NCBI RefSeq assembly: GCF_026339995.1
Contig: NZ_JAPEPT010000004.1
Location: 372,001-436,000 of the forward strand
Source of the DNA: Streptomyces sp. NBC_01481
Lineage (GTDB): Bacteria > Actinomycetota > Actinomycetes > Streptomycetales > Streptomycetaceae
DNA: 64,000 nt
Reading direction: 5' to 3'
Each line of letters begins with the position of its first letter. The first letter of the stretch is position 1. Below are positions 43,257-51,665 of the stretch, in pieces. The notes beneath the pieces were generated by a model. The model saw only the letters and a list, made by a program, of their open reading frames with translations, was not told the origin of the DNA and did not search any database. Made by a program: the position numbers and the translations under genes.

Positions 43257-43445
43257 GTGCGCGCCGATGGCAGGCGCGTCAGCTTCGCCCGGGGCGGGAT
43301 AGTGGTGGCCGTGCAGCTGACCGCCGACGAGGCGGCGTGGCTTGAGGGTAAAGCCACATGTACGCGCCAGGGATTTATGGACCCCAAGCAGGCAGCGGCA
43401 TTCGAAGAATTCCTGGCCCGACAGCCCGCGGCCGGCGAGCAGTGA
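43257..43445 (+). CDS. Small hypothetical protein (62 aa)
   Basis: GTG 43257 lies 10 nt after the stop of the antitoxin-like frame. The protein reads RRVSFARGGIVVAVQLTADE, then AAWLEGK and DPKQAAAFEEFLARQ: a strand pair followed by a helix. It is plausible as the distal partner of the preceding frame, but no toxin motif is recognised. Confidence 0.35.
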   Translation: MRADGRRVSFARGGIVVAVQLTADEAAWLEGKATCTRQGFMDPKQAAAFEEFLARQPAAGEQ

Positions 43446-43672
43446 CTTTGAGACGGGCCCAACCTCGGGCCGGGAATTGCGGCCCACCGCAGGTGATCAA
43501 ACGGCCAACTACGATGGTCAGACTGGCCAACTGCAGTACTCAGTCACAGCCGACTGGTAGATGGTCATTCCGATTCCTACCTGGCCAGTCGCGTCGGGGC
43601 GTGTGGAGGTGACCTCGCACATGAGTACGTCTACGGATAGCCTGGCGCCGCCGCGATCAACAGGATGGCTCC

Positions 43673-43837
43673 ATGAGTGAGCTCGAGCGTTATCCCCAAA
43701 TCCCTGCGGGACCCGCCCGCACCCATCGGCCCGTCCGCAAAGTGATGAAGGCCGTCCTCATCGTGGCGGCCGTAGCGGCGGCGGTTCTGCTGCTCTACTT
43801 GGCTCTCTTCATCGGCATCTTCGCCATGGCAAGTTGA
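43673..43837 (+). CDS. Small single-pass membrane protein (54 aa)
   Basis: ATG 43673 with AGGA 8 nt upstream. The 54-residue product has a Pro-rich soluble start (MSELERYPQIPAGPARTHRP), a basic patch (VRKVMK) and one hydrophobic helix (about 28-52), ending AMAS. Small proteins of this layout are common in Streptomyces. No function can be assigned. Confidence 0.45.
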   Translation: MSELERYPQIPAGPARTHRPVRKVMKAVLIVAAVAAAVLLLYLALFIGIFAMAS

Positions 43838-44370
43838 TCGTTGCACCACCGGCTGCTGATCCAGTGCCTGCCCGACGGCAACGAGACCGCTGCGGACATT
43901 CCCCGCTCTCCAGCCGAAACGGCCATCAGGCCAAGAAACGCTTAGGGCTGATCGCTGCGGCATCGCCCTCGCCTCAAGGCACGCATGGGAGCAAAGCCAG
44001 GCTCCCACTGGCGCCGGCGGCAGGTAAGGCCTACCGCTCGACACCGTGGCCAGCTATGAGTCGACGTCCGCACATAACTTCGGCTGATGCCCGCCTCTGC
44101 GGCCGGCCCGGGCGCCGAGAGGCCGTACGCCCTGCTCGTGGAAGCCCTCGCCTGCACCGGAAAACCGCCGGCCAACTCTCGGACGCATGGTCAACAGGAA
44201 CCGAACTCGGCTTCGTGGCCTGCTCCGGAGCGAAAACCTGGAACGTCCCCGGGGGCGTGAGGTATCCCGATGGTGGGGGCTGACGGCTGAGGAGCGGGCC
44301 CGTCGTGAGCGAGTGCGGTTCGCTGCTGCTGAGGAGGCACGGCCCGCGCAGCGCGAAGAGCGGCCGACGT
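43838..44370. other. Stretch without a recognised gene
   Basis: Frames here are open by composition only. I see no family resemblance or signal up to the right-arm repeat at 44371. Confidence 0.35.
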
Positions 44371-44480
44371 CTCTGACCTGCGCTGATGCAAGCGTTCAAG
44401 GCTGCGGTTGGCTTATGCGGCGGCGCTGTCGGGCTCGACGCAAGATCGAGGGGACGTACAGGGGACGCGGGTGCCGGCAG
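44371..44480 (+). repeat. Right-arm copy of the tRNA-half repeat, without tRNA part
   Basis: About 105 nt homologous to 37059-37161: CTCTGACCTGCGCTGATGCA, then GGCTTATGCGGCGG, CGCTGTCGGG and AAGATCGAGGGGACGTACAG followed by GGGACGCGGG. It lacks the tRNA half and the left part, so it is either the far end of an integrated element or a relic of one. Confidence 0.6.
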
Positions 44481-44640
44481 ACGGCGCAGGGCCGCATTCC
44501 AGAGACCCTCCGCTCAGCCGACACGTCCCGGTCCCGAGCGCCTACGGAGGGCGGCACCACATCCGCTGCTGCCTCATGAGCGAAATCCGTCGACAGAGGC
44601 GAGAGTGGCATTGACGTACCTCTCCGGATCGGAGGCTTCC

Positions 44641-46167
44641 ATGAGCGGCCCGGACACGCGAAGCCTGCACTGTCTGGTGACGGGCGCGACGGGGTACATC
44701 GGAGGCCGGCTGGTCCCCGAATTGCTGGACGCCGGGTACCGCGTACGGTGCATGGCCCGGTCTCCGGACAAGCTGCGCGACCACCCGTGGGCAAGGCACG
44801 CCGAGGCGGTTCGCGGAGATGTGACCGATCCTGATTCGGTCGGGTGCGCTCTGCGCGGTATCGATGTCGCCTACTACCTCGTGCATGCCCTGCGGGCCGG
44901 AGACGACTTCGAGGAGACCGACCGGAAGGCCGCCCAGGTGTTTGCCGAGCGGGCTCGCGTTGCGGGCGTACGGCGCATCGTCTACCTGGGCGGGCTGACC
45001 CCGGCCGATGTGCCGGAAAGCGGACTGTCGCCCCATCTGCGGTCCCGCGCCGAGGTCGGCGAGATCTTCCTTCGCTCGGCTGTGCCGGCGACCGTGCTCC
45101 GCGCCGCGGTCATCATCGGCTCCGGTTCGGCGTCCTTCGAGATGCTGCGCTACCTCACCGAGCGCCTGCCGGTCATGGTCACCCCGAGCTGGGTCAGCAC
45201 CCGCATCCAGCCGATCGGTGTCCGGGACGTGCTGCGGTATCTGGTGGGTAGTGCACGGATGCCCGACGAGGTGAACCGCGCGTTCGACCTCGGCGGGCCC
45301 GACATCATGACATACGAGCAGATGATGCAGCGGTACGCGGTAGTGGCCCGCCTGCCCCACCGCTTCATCCTGCGTGTACCGATGCTGACGCCCCGTCTCT
45401 CCGGCCTGTGGATCGGCCTGATTACTCCCGTTCCCCCCTCCCTCGCGCGGCCGCTGGTCGAGTCGCTGCGGCACGAGGTCATCTGCGGCGAGCACGAGAT
45501 CGCCCGGTACGTACCCGATCCGCCTGGTGCACCGATCGGCTTCGACCAGGCGCTCACCCTGGCCCTTCAGCGCGTACGCGATGCTCAGGTCGCCACCCGC
45601 TGGTCCTCCGCCTCGCTGCCCGGCGCTCCGAGCGATCCACTGCCCTCGGACCCGGACTGGGCCGGAGGCAGTCTCTACGTCGACCGACGCGCGCTCGCCG
45701 TCGACGCCTCACCGAACGCACTGTGGCAGGTCATCGAGGGGATCGGCGGTGACAACGGCTGGTACTCCTTCCCGCTCGCCTGGGTCGTACGAGGCTGGCT
45801 CGACCGGCTGGTCGGAGGCACCGGACTCCGCCGTGGCCGCCGGGACGCGGCACGGCTCCGGGTCGGGGACTCGCTGGACTTCTGGCGCGTGGAGGAGATC
45901 GAACCGGGCAGGCTGCTGCGGTTGCGTGCAGAGATGCGCCTGCCGGGGCTCGCCTGGCTGGAGATGAACTGCGACCAAGACGAACAAGGCCGGGCGCGCT
46001 ACCGGCAGCGTGCGCTGTTCCACCCGCACGGTCTGCTCGGGCATGTCTACTGGTGGAGCGTGTCGCCGTTCCATGCGGTCGTGTTCGGCGGTATGGCCCG
46101 CAACATCGCGCAGGCCGCAGTCCAAGCGGACGCCGCTCATGACGGCCACGGCACGAATCCGGGCTGA
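44641..46167 (+). CDS. SDR-type NAD(P)-binding protein with C-terminal DUF2867
   Basis: ATG 44641 follows GGAGG (44631-44635). The first 290 residues form an extended-SDR/NmrA-like Rossmann domain (CLVTGATGYIGGRLVPELL near the start, then YYLVHAL and YLGGLTP). The last 170 residues are a DUF2867 domain (WYSFPLAWVVRGWLDRLVGG, then GRLLRLRAEMRLPGLAWLEM and HPHGLLGHVYWWSVSPFH). The 508-residue fusion is a known actinobacterial arrangement of unknown substrate, thought to bind a hydrophobic ligand in the DUF. The Gly-rich nucleotide motif is intact (GATGYIG). It appears monocistronic. Confidence 0.83.
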   Translation: MSGPDTRSLHCLVTGATGYIGGRLVPELLDAGYRVRCMARSPDKLRDHPWARHAEAVRGDVTDPDSVGCALRGIDVAYYLVHALRAGDDFEETDRKAAQVFAERARVAGVRRIVYLGGLTPADVPESGLSPHLRSRAEVGEIFLRSAVPATVLRAAVIIGSGSASFEMLRYLTERLPVMVTPSWVSTRIQPIGVRDVLRYLVGSARMPDEVNRAFDLGGPDIMTYEQMMQRYAVVARLPHRFILRVPMLTPRLSGLWIGLITPVPPSLARPLVESLRHEVICGEHEIARYVPDPPGAPIGFDQALTLALQRVRDAQVATRWSSASLPGAPSDPLPSDPDWAGGSLYVDRRALAVDASPNALWQVIEGIGGDNGWYSFPLAWVVRGWLDRLVGGTGLRRGRRDAARLRVGDSLDFWRVEEIEPGRLLRLRAEMRLPGLAWLEMNCDQDEQGRARYRQRALFHPHGLLGHVYWWSVSPFHAVVFGGMARNIAQAAVQADAAHDGHGTNPG

Positions 46168-46312
46168 GGCCGTGAGTCCGGGCCCAGCACGTGCGTGTTG
46201 ACGAAGGGGATCACGTCGCCATCCCGGCCAAGCGTGAGAGGGGCGAGCTGTGCCGGGACCTGCGACATGACGACTCCGGCGAATGCTGGCTGCTGCCCCT
46301 GCCAACCGTGAG

Positions 46313-46457
46313 CGATGGCCAGCGTCCACCAACTGGCCCCGATGAACACGAAAGCGCCCCAGCCGCCGGTGTAGAGCGCGCCCACCGTCGTGATCCGTGC
46401 CGTGTAGTAGCCGGGTCGGCGGCCCATCAGCCCCGCGGGGCATCGGTGGTGGACCAA
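46313..46457 (-). pseudogene. Fatty-acid desaturase-like N-terminal remnant
   Basis: Minus-strand codons read GLMGRRPGYYTARITTVGAL, then GGWGAFVFIGASWWTLAIA. This matches the first membrane segment of DesA-type acyl desaturases, just before the GHDAGH iron-binding box. The box and the rest are absent: the frame continues into unrelated sequence. Nothing else is recognised in 46168-46519. Confidence 0.5.
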
Positions 46458-46519
46458 CGCCCCCGTCTCGTGTGCCCGTTCGGGGGTGTTTCAGCGGCTG
46501 CTGTGTGGTCGTCTGGACG

Positions 46520-47971
46520 TCAGAGCTCGGTGTTGATGATCGCCTCGATCAGGACTTTGCCCTCCGACGTCATGTTGATCTCCTTGGCCCGGTCGTTCAC
46601 CGCAGTCAGGCCGCGTTCCTCCAGTGAACGAAAAATGTGCCGCCACGGCTCGTCCAGCAGGGACCGTCCGCTGAAACGCCGCTGGTGAAGCTCGTCTCGC
46701 AGCGGCTGTAGGGACGACAGCGCCATCTTGATCGACCTGGCCTCTTGGGCGTCTTCGGAGAACCGCGTTGCTGACTCCAGCGGAAGTCGGCCGGACTCCA
46801 ACGCGGCTGAGTACGTCTTCGGGTTCACATCGGTGATCGCCTCCGACGTCTGGCAACTGGAACTACCACCCAGTCCGATCGCGACCTCGGCTTCCTGCTT
46901 GTCTTGGTCGACCATGATGGACTTCCACTTTTCCGGGCCGAGGCCGTCTCGCGCAAAGTACATGGTGGGGTGCTCACGGAAGCCTCCGCGGGTCAGGCCC
47001 TCGGTGAGGACCTCGCGCATCTGGTACTGCTCCCCGAGGGACGGCCAGCGATGGCCGGTTTCGGCCAGCTTGCTCCGGTAGGCGGGCAGTTGCCAGGCCG
47101 CAGGCTTCTCCCCGGACACTCCGGTTCTGGTGTCGCTGAAGGACTTCAGATGCAGCTTGGCGCACACCACGGCCGTCAGATCGTGCTCAGCGACGATGTC
47201 GAGGTCCCTGCGGACGCTGTCGACGCTCTGGTCAAGCAGCCCGTACATGAGGTCGATGCTGATCCACTCGAAGCCGACGCGTTGTGCGTTGCGAATGAAG
47301 TCCACACACATCTGCGCGGTGTGCTCGCGGCCACACTGCTGGAGCACCAGGTCGTCGAACGACTGCACCCCGCTGGACAGTTTGGTGCAGCCCAGTTCGG
47401 CGAGCAGTTCCAATTTCTCGACGGTGAAGGTGCTCGGATCCCCCTCGAAGCGGATGGCCGTGTCCGGCGTGAAGTTGAAGTTCTCGCGATAGAAGGTGAT
47501 CAATCGGCTGATGGCGCGCGGTGGGAGCAACGATGGAGTGCCGCCGAAGACGTTGAACTCGCCGATCGGCGCTGACCCCAGATGGGGTACCTCACGCAGC
47601 CACATTTCAGCTTCACGGATGTTCCAGTCGACCCATTGGCTGGCCATGCGTTCGGTAGCATCCGGCCTTCCCTTGATCAACACCACTGGGTACTGGCAGA
47701 ACCGGCACCGGTACGCGCAGGTGGGGATGTATGACCACAGGTGGATAGGCGCAGTCGAGGCGAGTTGCCGGTCGAGATCGGTCAAGAAGTCCGACGGTGA
47801 ATAGTCCGGGATGTTGCCAGGGAACACGTGGGCGCCGAACGGATCCTCCGTCACGTATTCGAGCAGGTGTCGATTCGCTGGGGCAGCCAGCACCTCGAGC
47901 ACCGAAGGCACCGGATATCGCGGATCAACCTCATACAGAGAGGCCACAGCCTGTCCATTGCTCAGGCTCAT
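46520..47971 (-). CDS. HemN-like radical SAM enzyme
   Basis: ATG 47971 overlaps the stop of the glycosyltransferase gene by 1 nt (TGATG), so translation is coupled. The 483-residue product has the radical SAM cluster motif CAYRCRFC (C85, C89, C92) and the HemN/coproporphyrinogen dehydrogenase layout: EFNVFGGTPSLLPPRAISRL, RFEGDPSTFTVEKLELLAEL, KLSSGVQSFDDLVLQQCGRE and SIDLMYGLLDQSVDSVRRDL. It is longer at both ends than heme-pathway HemN. Given the neighbour it probably acts in modification of a glycosylated product, or is a class C-like methyltransferase or oxidoreductase. The actual reaction is not known. Confidence 0.83.
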   Translation of the reverse strand: MSLSNGQAVASLYEVDPRYPVPSVLEVLAAPANRHLLEYVTEDPFGAHVFPGNIPDYSPSDFLTDLDRQLASTAPIHLWSYIPTCAYRCRFCQYPVVLIKGRPDATERMASQWVDWNIREAEMWLREVPHLGSAPIGEFNVFGGTPSLLPPRAISRLITFYRENFNFTPDTAIRFEGDPSTFTVEKLELLAELGCTKLSSGVQSFDDLVLQQCGREHTAQMCVDFIRNAQRVGFEWISIDLMYGLLDQSVDSVRRDLDIVAEHDLTAVVCAKLHLKSFSDTRTGVSGEKPAAWQLPAYRSKLAETGHRWPSLGEQYQMREVLTEGLTRGGFREHPTMYFARDGLGPEKWKSIMVDQDKQEAEVAIGLGGSSSCQTSEAITDVNPKTYSAALESGRLPLESATRFSEDAQEARSIKMALSSLQPLRDELHQRRFSGRSLLDEPWRHIFRSLEERGLTAVNDRAKEINMTSEGKVLIEAIINTEL

Positions 47972-50586
47972 CAGAACACCCCTCCATTTCCGAAGTAGTT
48001 GTGTGCCTCGCCGGATTCCCTGTCCTCGCAGAAGTACCCGACAAACTCGGAGAACCGCTCGGGCGGCACCTCGCGCAGGCAAGCCGGCAGCGGTGGTGGA
48101 TAGCCGATGTCCTCACCCACAGTGGCGCGCAGCCTGGCGAACAGCTCGTCGGCGAACTCGAAGTACAACCGGTAGGACGGTGTCTTGTAGGAGTGGATCG
48201 GGGCGAAGTCGATCAGCCGCATTTCGTCTTTGATCTCCGCGATCCGGTGACCGAGCCGATGGGCGAGAGAGGGTCCGAAGAACTGGATGACTGCGTCGTT
48301 GTCGAGAAGGGAAGGGGTAAGCATTACGGGGAGGATGGTGTTCTTCGGCGTGAAGTCTTTGACCGAGAAGTCCCACGCTTGTTGCGCTTCGTCCTCAGTG
48401 AGATCTCCCTCGCGGTCCAGGGTTGGGTCCTGTACGCGGATGTCCCGCATGACGATGATCCCGTCGGAACCGTATGCCCGACCGGTGATCACCTCATCGA
48501 TGGCGTGGTTGACCCTCCGGGGATTAATTTGAACTCGAGACGTGGGAACATAGGTGATCTCCTCCCCGGAGTTGCGAACCCGAATCCCGAAGTCCCAGTC
48601 GTCGGAAAGGTGGTTCACGAAACGCCCGTCCTGCAGCTGGTAGGCGATCTCGATGCCGCCGACCTTCTCGTAGGCGTCTCTGTCGACCGCAAATCCCTTG
48701 CCGTCCGGGAAACCACCGAACAGCCCGAACGTCACGGCTCGGCAGCGGAGCGTGCGCTGGATAGCTGTCCACAGTCGTGGTCGGCGGGTGAAGTGCTCTG
48801 CGGCGTAGTAGTAGTTGCAGACACCGATGGCGGCCTTGCTCGACTCCATCGCGGCGAACAGCTCCCACAACCAATACTCGTCCACCTGGCAGTCAGCGTC
48901 GGCCGAGACGAGGTAGAACCTCTCATCGGCGGCGCGGCGCCCGCGTCTTCTGCTGCGTACCGACGCGAAGTCCATGCCCTTCTTCCGTGCGCAGGCGACA
49001 CCCTGCTCGTGTTCCGGGACGACGTGGATCGCCAGATCGGGGTGGTCGGCGGCGAATCGGCGCGCGATCTTCACTGTGTCGTCGGTGGAGTTGTTGTCCA
49101 CCACCACAATCTCGTACAGCGTCTTGTCGAGCGGTCCATCTGCACCACGCTGTCCGTGGAGTGAGCTCAGCACGGCAGGCAGATTGTCCGCTTCGTTGTA
49201 GACCGGCAGTACGACGCTGAGCCGTGTCCGCTCGTCCATCGGGGCAGGGAGCAGCTCGGCCAGCACCTGATCGACACGGGAGGTATCGAACTGGCCCTTG
49301 CCGAGCCGGTAGTTGAACTCCGCCGTTTCCTCGCTCCGCTGCTCGTCCAGTACCAACTCGGCCACACTGTCAACAAATGACTGAGTGGGCAGATCATTTG
49401 TGGTGAGTTCCATGACCGGGGCGCGGAAGCCCTTGTCGCCGTACACCGTGTCGTACAGTGCGTAGCGACTGGTGATGTAGGGGACGCGTGAGGCGATCGC
49501 CTCCCCAATCGGGTTCCCATAGCTTTCGTAGTCATAGGAGGTGAGGAACGACATCACGTTGGCGTGGGCGAGCAAGTCCCGCACCGAGTATCCGCGCCCG
49601 GACGGACATCCGACATGGGTTTCGTGCGGCGCGAGCCAGCCGCCGAAAACGACCCGATCGCGCACTCCGAGCGTCTCGGCGAGACGGATGAGCTTCGCGT
49701 GCTCCTCCGGCGATTCTGAGGTGTCGCCGGCAACGAAGAGATAGGCGTCCGCGAGGTCCGCGAGCTTGGCCACCAGGTGTATGTCCCGGTCGATCCGCTT
49801 CTGCGGGATGATCCTGGTACAACGGGCGATGAGCACAGCATCCTCTGGGATTCCGTGTTCGCGGCGAAAACCGGCGTTGTACTGGTCAACGACTGCTGGC
49901 ACGTGCGTGAAGCTGTTGGGGAAGACACCGATGTTCTGCAAGCCCGGAGTCCACTCAAGAGTCTTGCGCCGCGCCTCCTCGTGCGGCACGACATAGTAGA
50001 TGTGTGGTGAGTTCACAGGAGCCACAGTGCGCGAGTACGGAAATTCACCGTACTTCTTGATTCCCGGTTCGCTCTGCCACATCAGATCGTGGTCCCGCCA
50101 CAGTACGAAGCGGCCCAGCTTATTCCGCCGCCCGTAGTGCTCGATGGCTCGGTAGAGCGCCTTCGTGTACACGATGTTCTCCGGCAGAGTGCCGTTTTCG
50201 ACCATCACGAAGGACACGTCGAGGCGTTGCCAGTGCTCCACGATCCGCTGACCCAGCGCCTCGGCGACGGCGTCCACCCGCGGCAGCAGTTGCTCGCCCA
50301 GGCCCTCCTGAATGTACTCGTTCAGGACGGCGGCAACGAACGATTGGTCGTAGTCCGGGATCTCGTCGATGCCGTCGATCCGGTCGAGTTGAACCCAGTC
50401 CGGAAGCAGCAAGGCTTCGTCGGTGTAGGGCCTGAAGAATGAATTCTTGTCAGCCTTGATGTCGTAACCGAGGTCGAGATACGCGCGATAGCCCTGGTTC
50501 CGGAACGCTAGCGCGGTCTTCACGAACTCCACCACCACGCCGGAAATCGGAGTGGCGTCGAAGGAGACTCCCCACAGTACGGTCAT
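47971..50586 (-). CDS. Two-domain glycosyltransferase (GT4-like plus GT2)
   Basis: ATG 50586 gives an 871-residue product. The N-terminal half is a GT-B, GT4-like enzyme: ISGVVVEFVKTAL near the start, ARCTRIIPQKRIDRDIHLVA (donor lysine/arginine), FVAGDTSESPEEH, and the acidic ESYGNPIGEAI motif. The C-terminal half is a GT-A, GT2 domain: LSVVLPVYNEADNLPAVLSS, VVDNNSTDDTVKIARR, the SADADCQVD metal site, and DDWDFGIRVR. A helical tail of about 120 residues follows. Two sugar-transfer sites in one chain suggest stepwise assembly of an oligosaccharide or glycosylated metabolite. The protein has no membrane segment. It starts the operon with the radical SAM gene. Confidence 0.85.
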   Translation of the reverse strand: MTVLWGVSFDATPISGVVVEFVKTALAFRNQGYRAYLDLGYDIKADKNSFFRPYTDEALLLPDWVQLDRIDGIDEIPDYDQSFVAAVLNEYIQEGLGEQLLPRVDAVAEALGQRIVEHWQRLDVSFVMVENGTLPENIVYTKALYRAIEHYGRRNKLGRFVLWRDHDLMWQSEPGIKKYGEFPYSRTVAPVNSPHIYYVVPHEEARRKTLEWTPGLQNIGVFPNSFTHVPAVVDQYNAGFRREHGIPEDAVLIARCTRIIPQKRIDRDIHLVAKLADLADAYLFVAGDTSESPEEHAKLIRLAETLGVRDRVVFGGWLAPHETHVGCPSGRGYSVRDLLAHANVMSFLTSYDYESYGNPIGEAIASRVPYITSRYALYDTVYGDKGFRAPVMELTTNDLPTQSFVDSVAELVLDEQRSEETAEFNYRLGKGQFDTSRVDQVLAELLPAPMDERTRLSVVLPVYNEADNLPAVLSSLHGQRGADGPLDKTLYEIVVVDNNSTDDTVKIARRFAADHPDLAIHVVPEHEQGVACARKKGMDFASVRSRRRGRRAADERFYLVSADADCQVDEYWLWELFAAMESSKAAIGVCNYYYAAEHFTRRPRLWTAIQRTLRCRAVTFGLFGGFPDGKGFAVDRDAYEKVGGIEIAYQLQDGRFVNHLSDDWDFGIRVRNSGEEITYVPTSRVQINPRRVNHAIDEVITGRAYGSDGIIVMRDIRVQDPTLDREGDLTEDEAQQAWDFSVKDFTPKNTILPVMLTPSLLDNDAVIQFFGPSLAHRLGHRIAEIKDEMRLIDFAPIHSYKTPSYRLYFEFADELFARLRATVGEDIGYPPPLPACLREVPPERFSEFVGYFCEDRESGEAHNYFGNGGVF

Positions 50587-50940
50587 GGAATCGACGCTCC
50601 TGCCCGCTGTCGGACCTTGCGGCTTCCTCGACGCTAACGCGCTCAGCGACCGCTGGCGAGGGCACGTCAATGGCCAGCGAGAGCGATGGCCCCCTGGGCC
50701 GGCCCCGTTGCCGTCTCACGGCGGGAGCCCAGCTCATCGGCGACAGGTGCGCCGATGATGCCATTCCGGAGCCCGGCACGAGCCCGGTACGTCGGCACCA
50801 CGACGATCGTCGGCACGTCGCGGCCGGACCGACGCCTCCTCGGGTGACACCACGGCTGCACGTACCGCCACTTGGGTGGTACGGCGTCCTGAGCCGTCGG
50901 TCGGGATGCGCGGTGCTTCCCTCCGGTGGATGGTGGAGTC
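50587..50940. other. Divergent intergenic region
   Basis: Separates the glycosyltransferase operon (minus) from a small gene (plus). No gene or strong inverted repeat was recognised. A minus-strand frame near 50770-50820 encodes PTIVVVPTYRARAG-like sequence, too short to assign. Confidence 0.35.
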
Positions 50941-51225
50941 ATGAACCAGCACCACCATCAGTCCCATGGGACGCTCGAGATCGACACCCGGCTTGTCACG
51001 ACCGGTGCCGTGCTCACCGCAGCCGGAGCCATGGTGGCGTGCGCCGGCATGGCCATGGCGGCCTTCGCCGTGTTCACGGCAGGTCGGCGGATGATTCGCG
51101 ACATGGACGTGCCCCCGGCCCAGCAGGCGGCCATGAAGTGGCGGCAGGCCAAGGAGGCGTCCCTGGCGGGCATGAGGGCGTGGCAGTCCGCGTCCGACGC
51201 CCAGAACGGGTCGCTCGCCCGCTAG
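50941..51225 (+). CDS. Small membrane protein with His-rich N terminus
   Basis: ATG 50941 (GGTGGAG just upstream). The 94-residue product has MNQHHHQSHG at the start and a long Ala/Met-rich hydrophobic segment (about 20-47: VLTAAGAMVACAGMAMAAFA). A basic amphipathic C-terminal half follows (RRMIRDMDVPPAQQAAMKWR). It resembles small Streptomyces membrane proteins of unknown role. A good hairpin follows (about 51249-51275: GGGTCCCTGGCCCGGTGGGC region), possibly a terminator. Confidence 0.55.
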   Translation: MNQHHHQSHGTLEIDTRLVTTGAVLTAAGAMVACAGMAMAAFAVFTAGRRMIRDMDVPPAQQAAMKWRQAKEASLAGMRAWQSASDAQNGSLAR

Positions 51226-51665
51226 CTCCGGCGCAGCCGCTCCGCCCACCGGGTCCCTGGCCCGGTGGGCGGAGCGATGCCTCCGGTCGGGGACTACGTG
51301 CCGACCCGGCGGCAACCACAGCCGGCGGCCGGCGGGCGCGACGCCGTGGAAGGTCGCGGGCCACGAGCGCCGGATCGACCGGCTGGTGGATCCCGGCGAC
51401 CCGGCGCCCGACGAGCTGAAAATCCGTCAGCCGGACCGGGACGCCCTCGACTTCGCGCTGGAGTTCCCTGCCAGACCGGCCGTGACGGGACCGCCCATCC
51501 GGTAACCCAGGACTACCCGCTTGGGTGGCCCCGGAGTGCCGGCGTCAGGACGGAGTGCCAGAGTGGAAAAGGGCCGCTCGCAGCAAGGTGGCGGGCATTT
51601 GGGCATTCGCTGAGAACACCTGGTGAGACCACGCATCAGGTCCGCATCGCGAGGAGGCAGTGCGC
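51226..51665. other. Stretch with an unassigned C-terminal fragment
   Basis: A plus-strand frame ending at TAA 51503 reads WKVAGHERRIDRLVDPGDPA, then PDRDALDFALEFPARPAVTG. It looks coding by composition but has no start or known family, so it may be the tail of a lost gene. The rest holds the upstream region of the ClC gene. Confidence 0.35.

Noticed and set aside
44386..44640. N-terminal extension of the SDR-DUF2867 protein
   Set aside because: The frame is open upstream but consists of the repeat arm and Arg-rich codons. GGAGG before ATG 44641 marks the true start.
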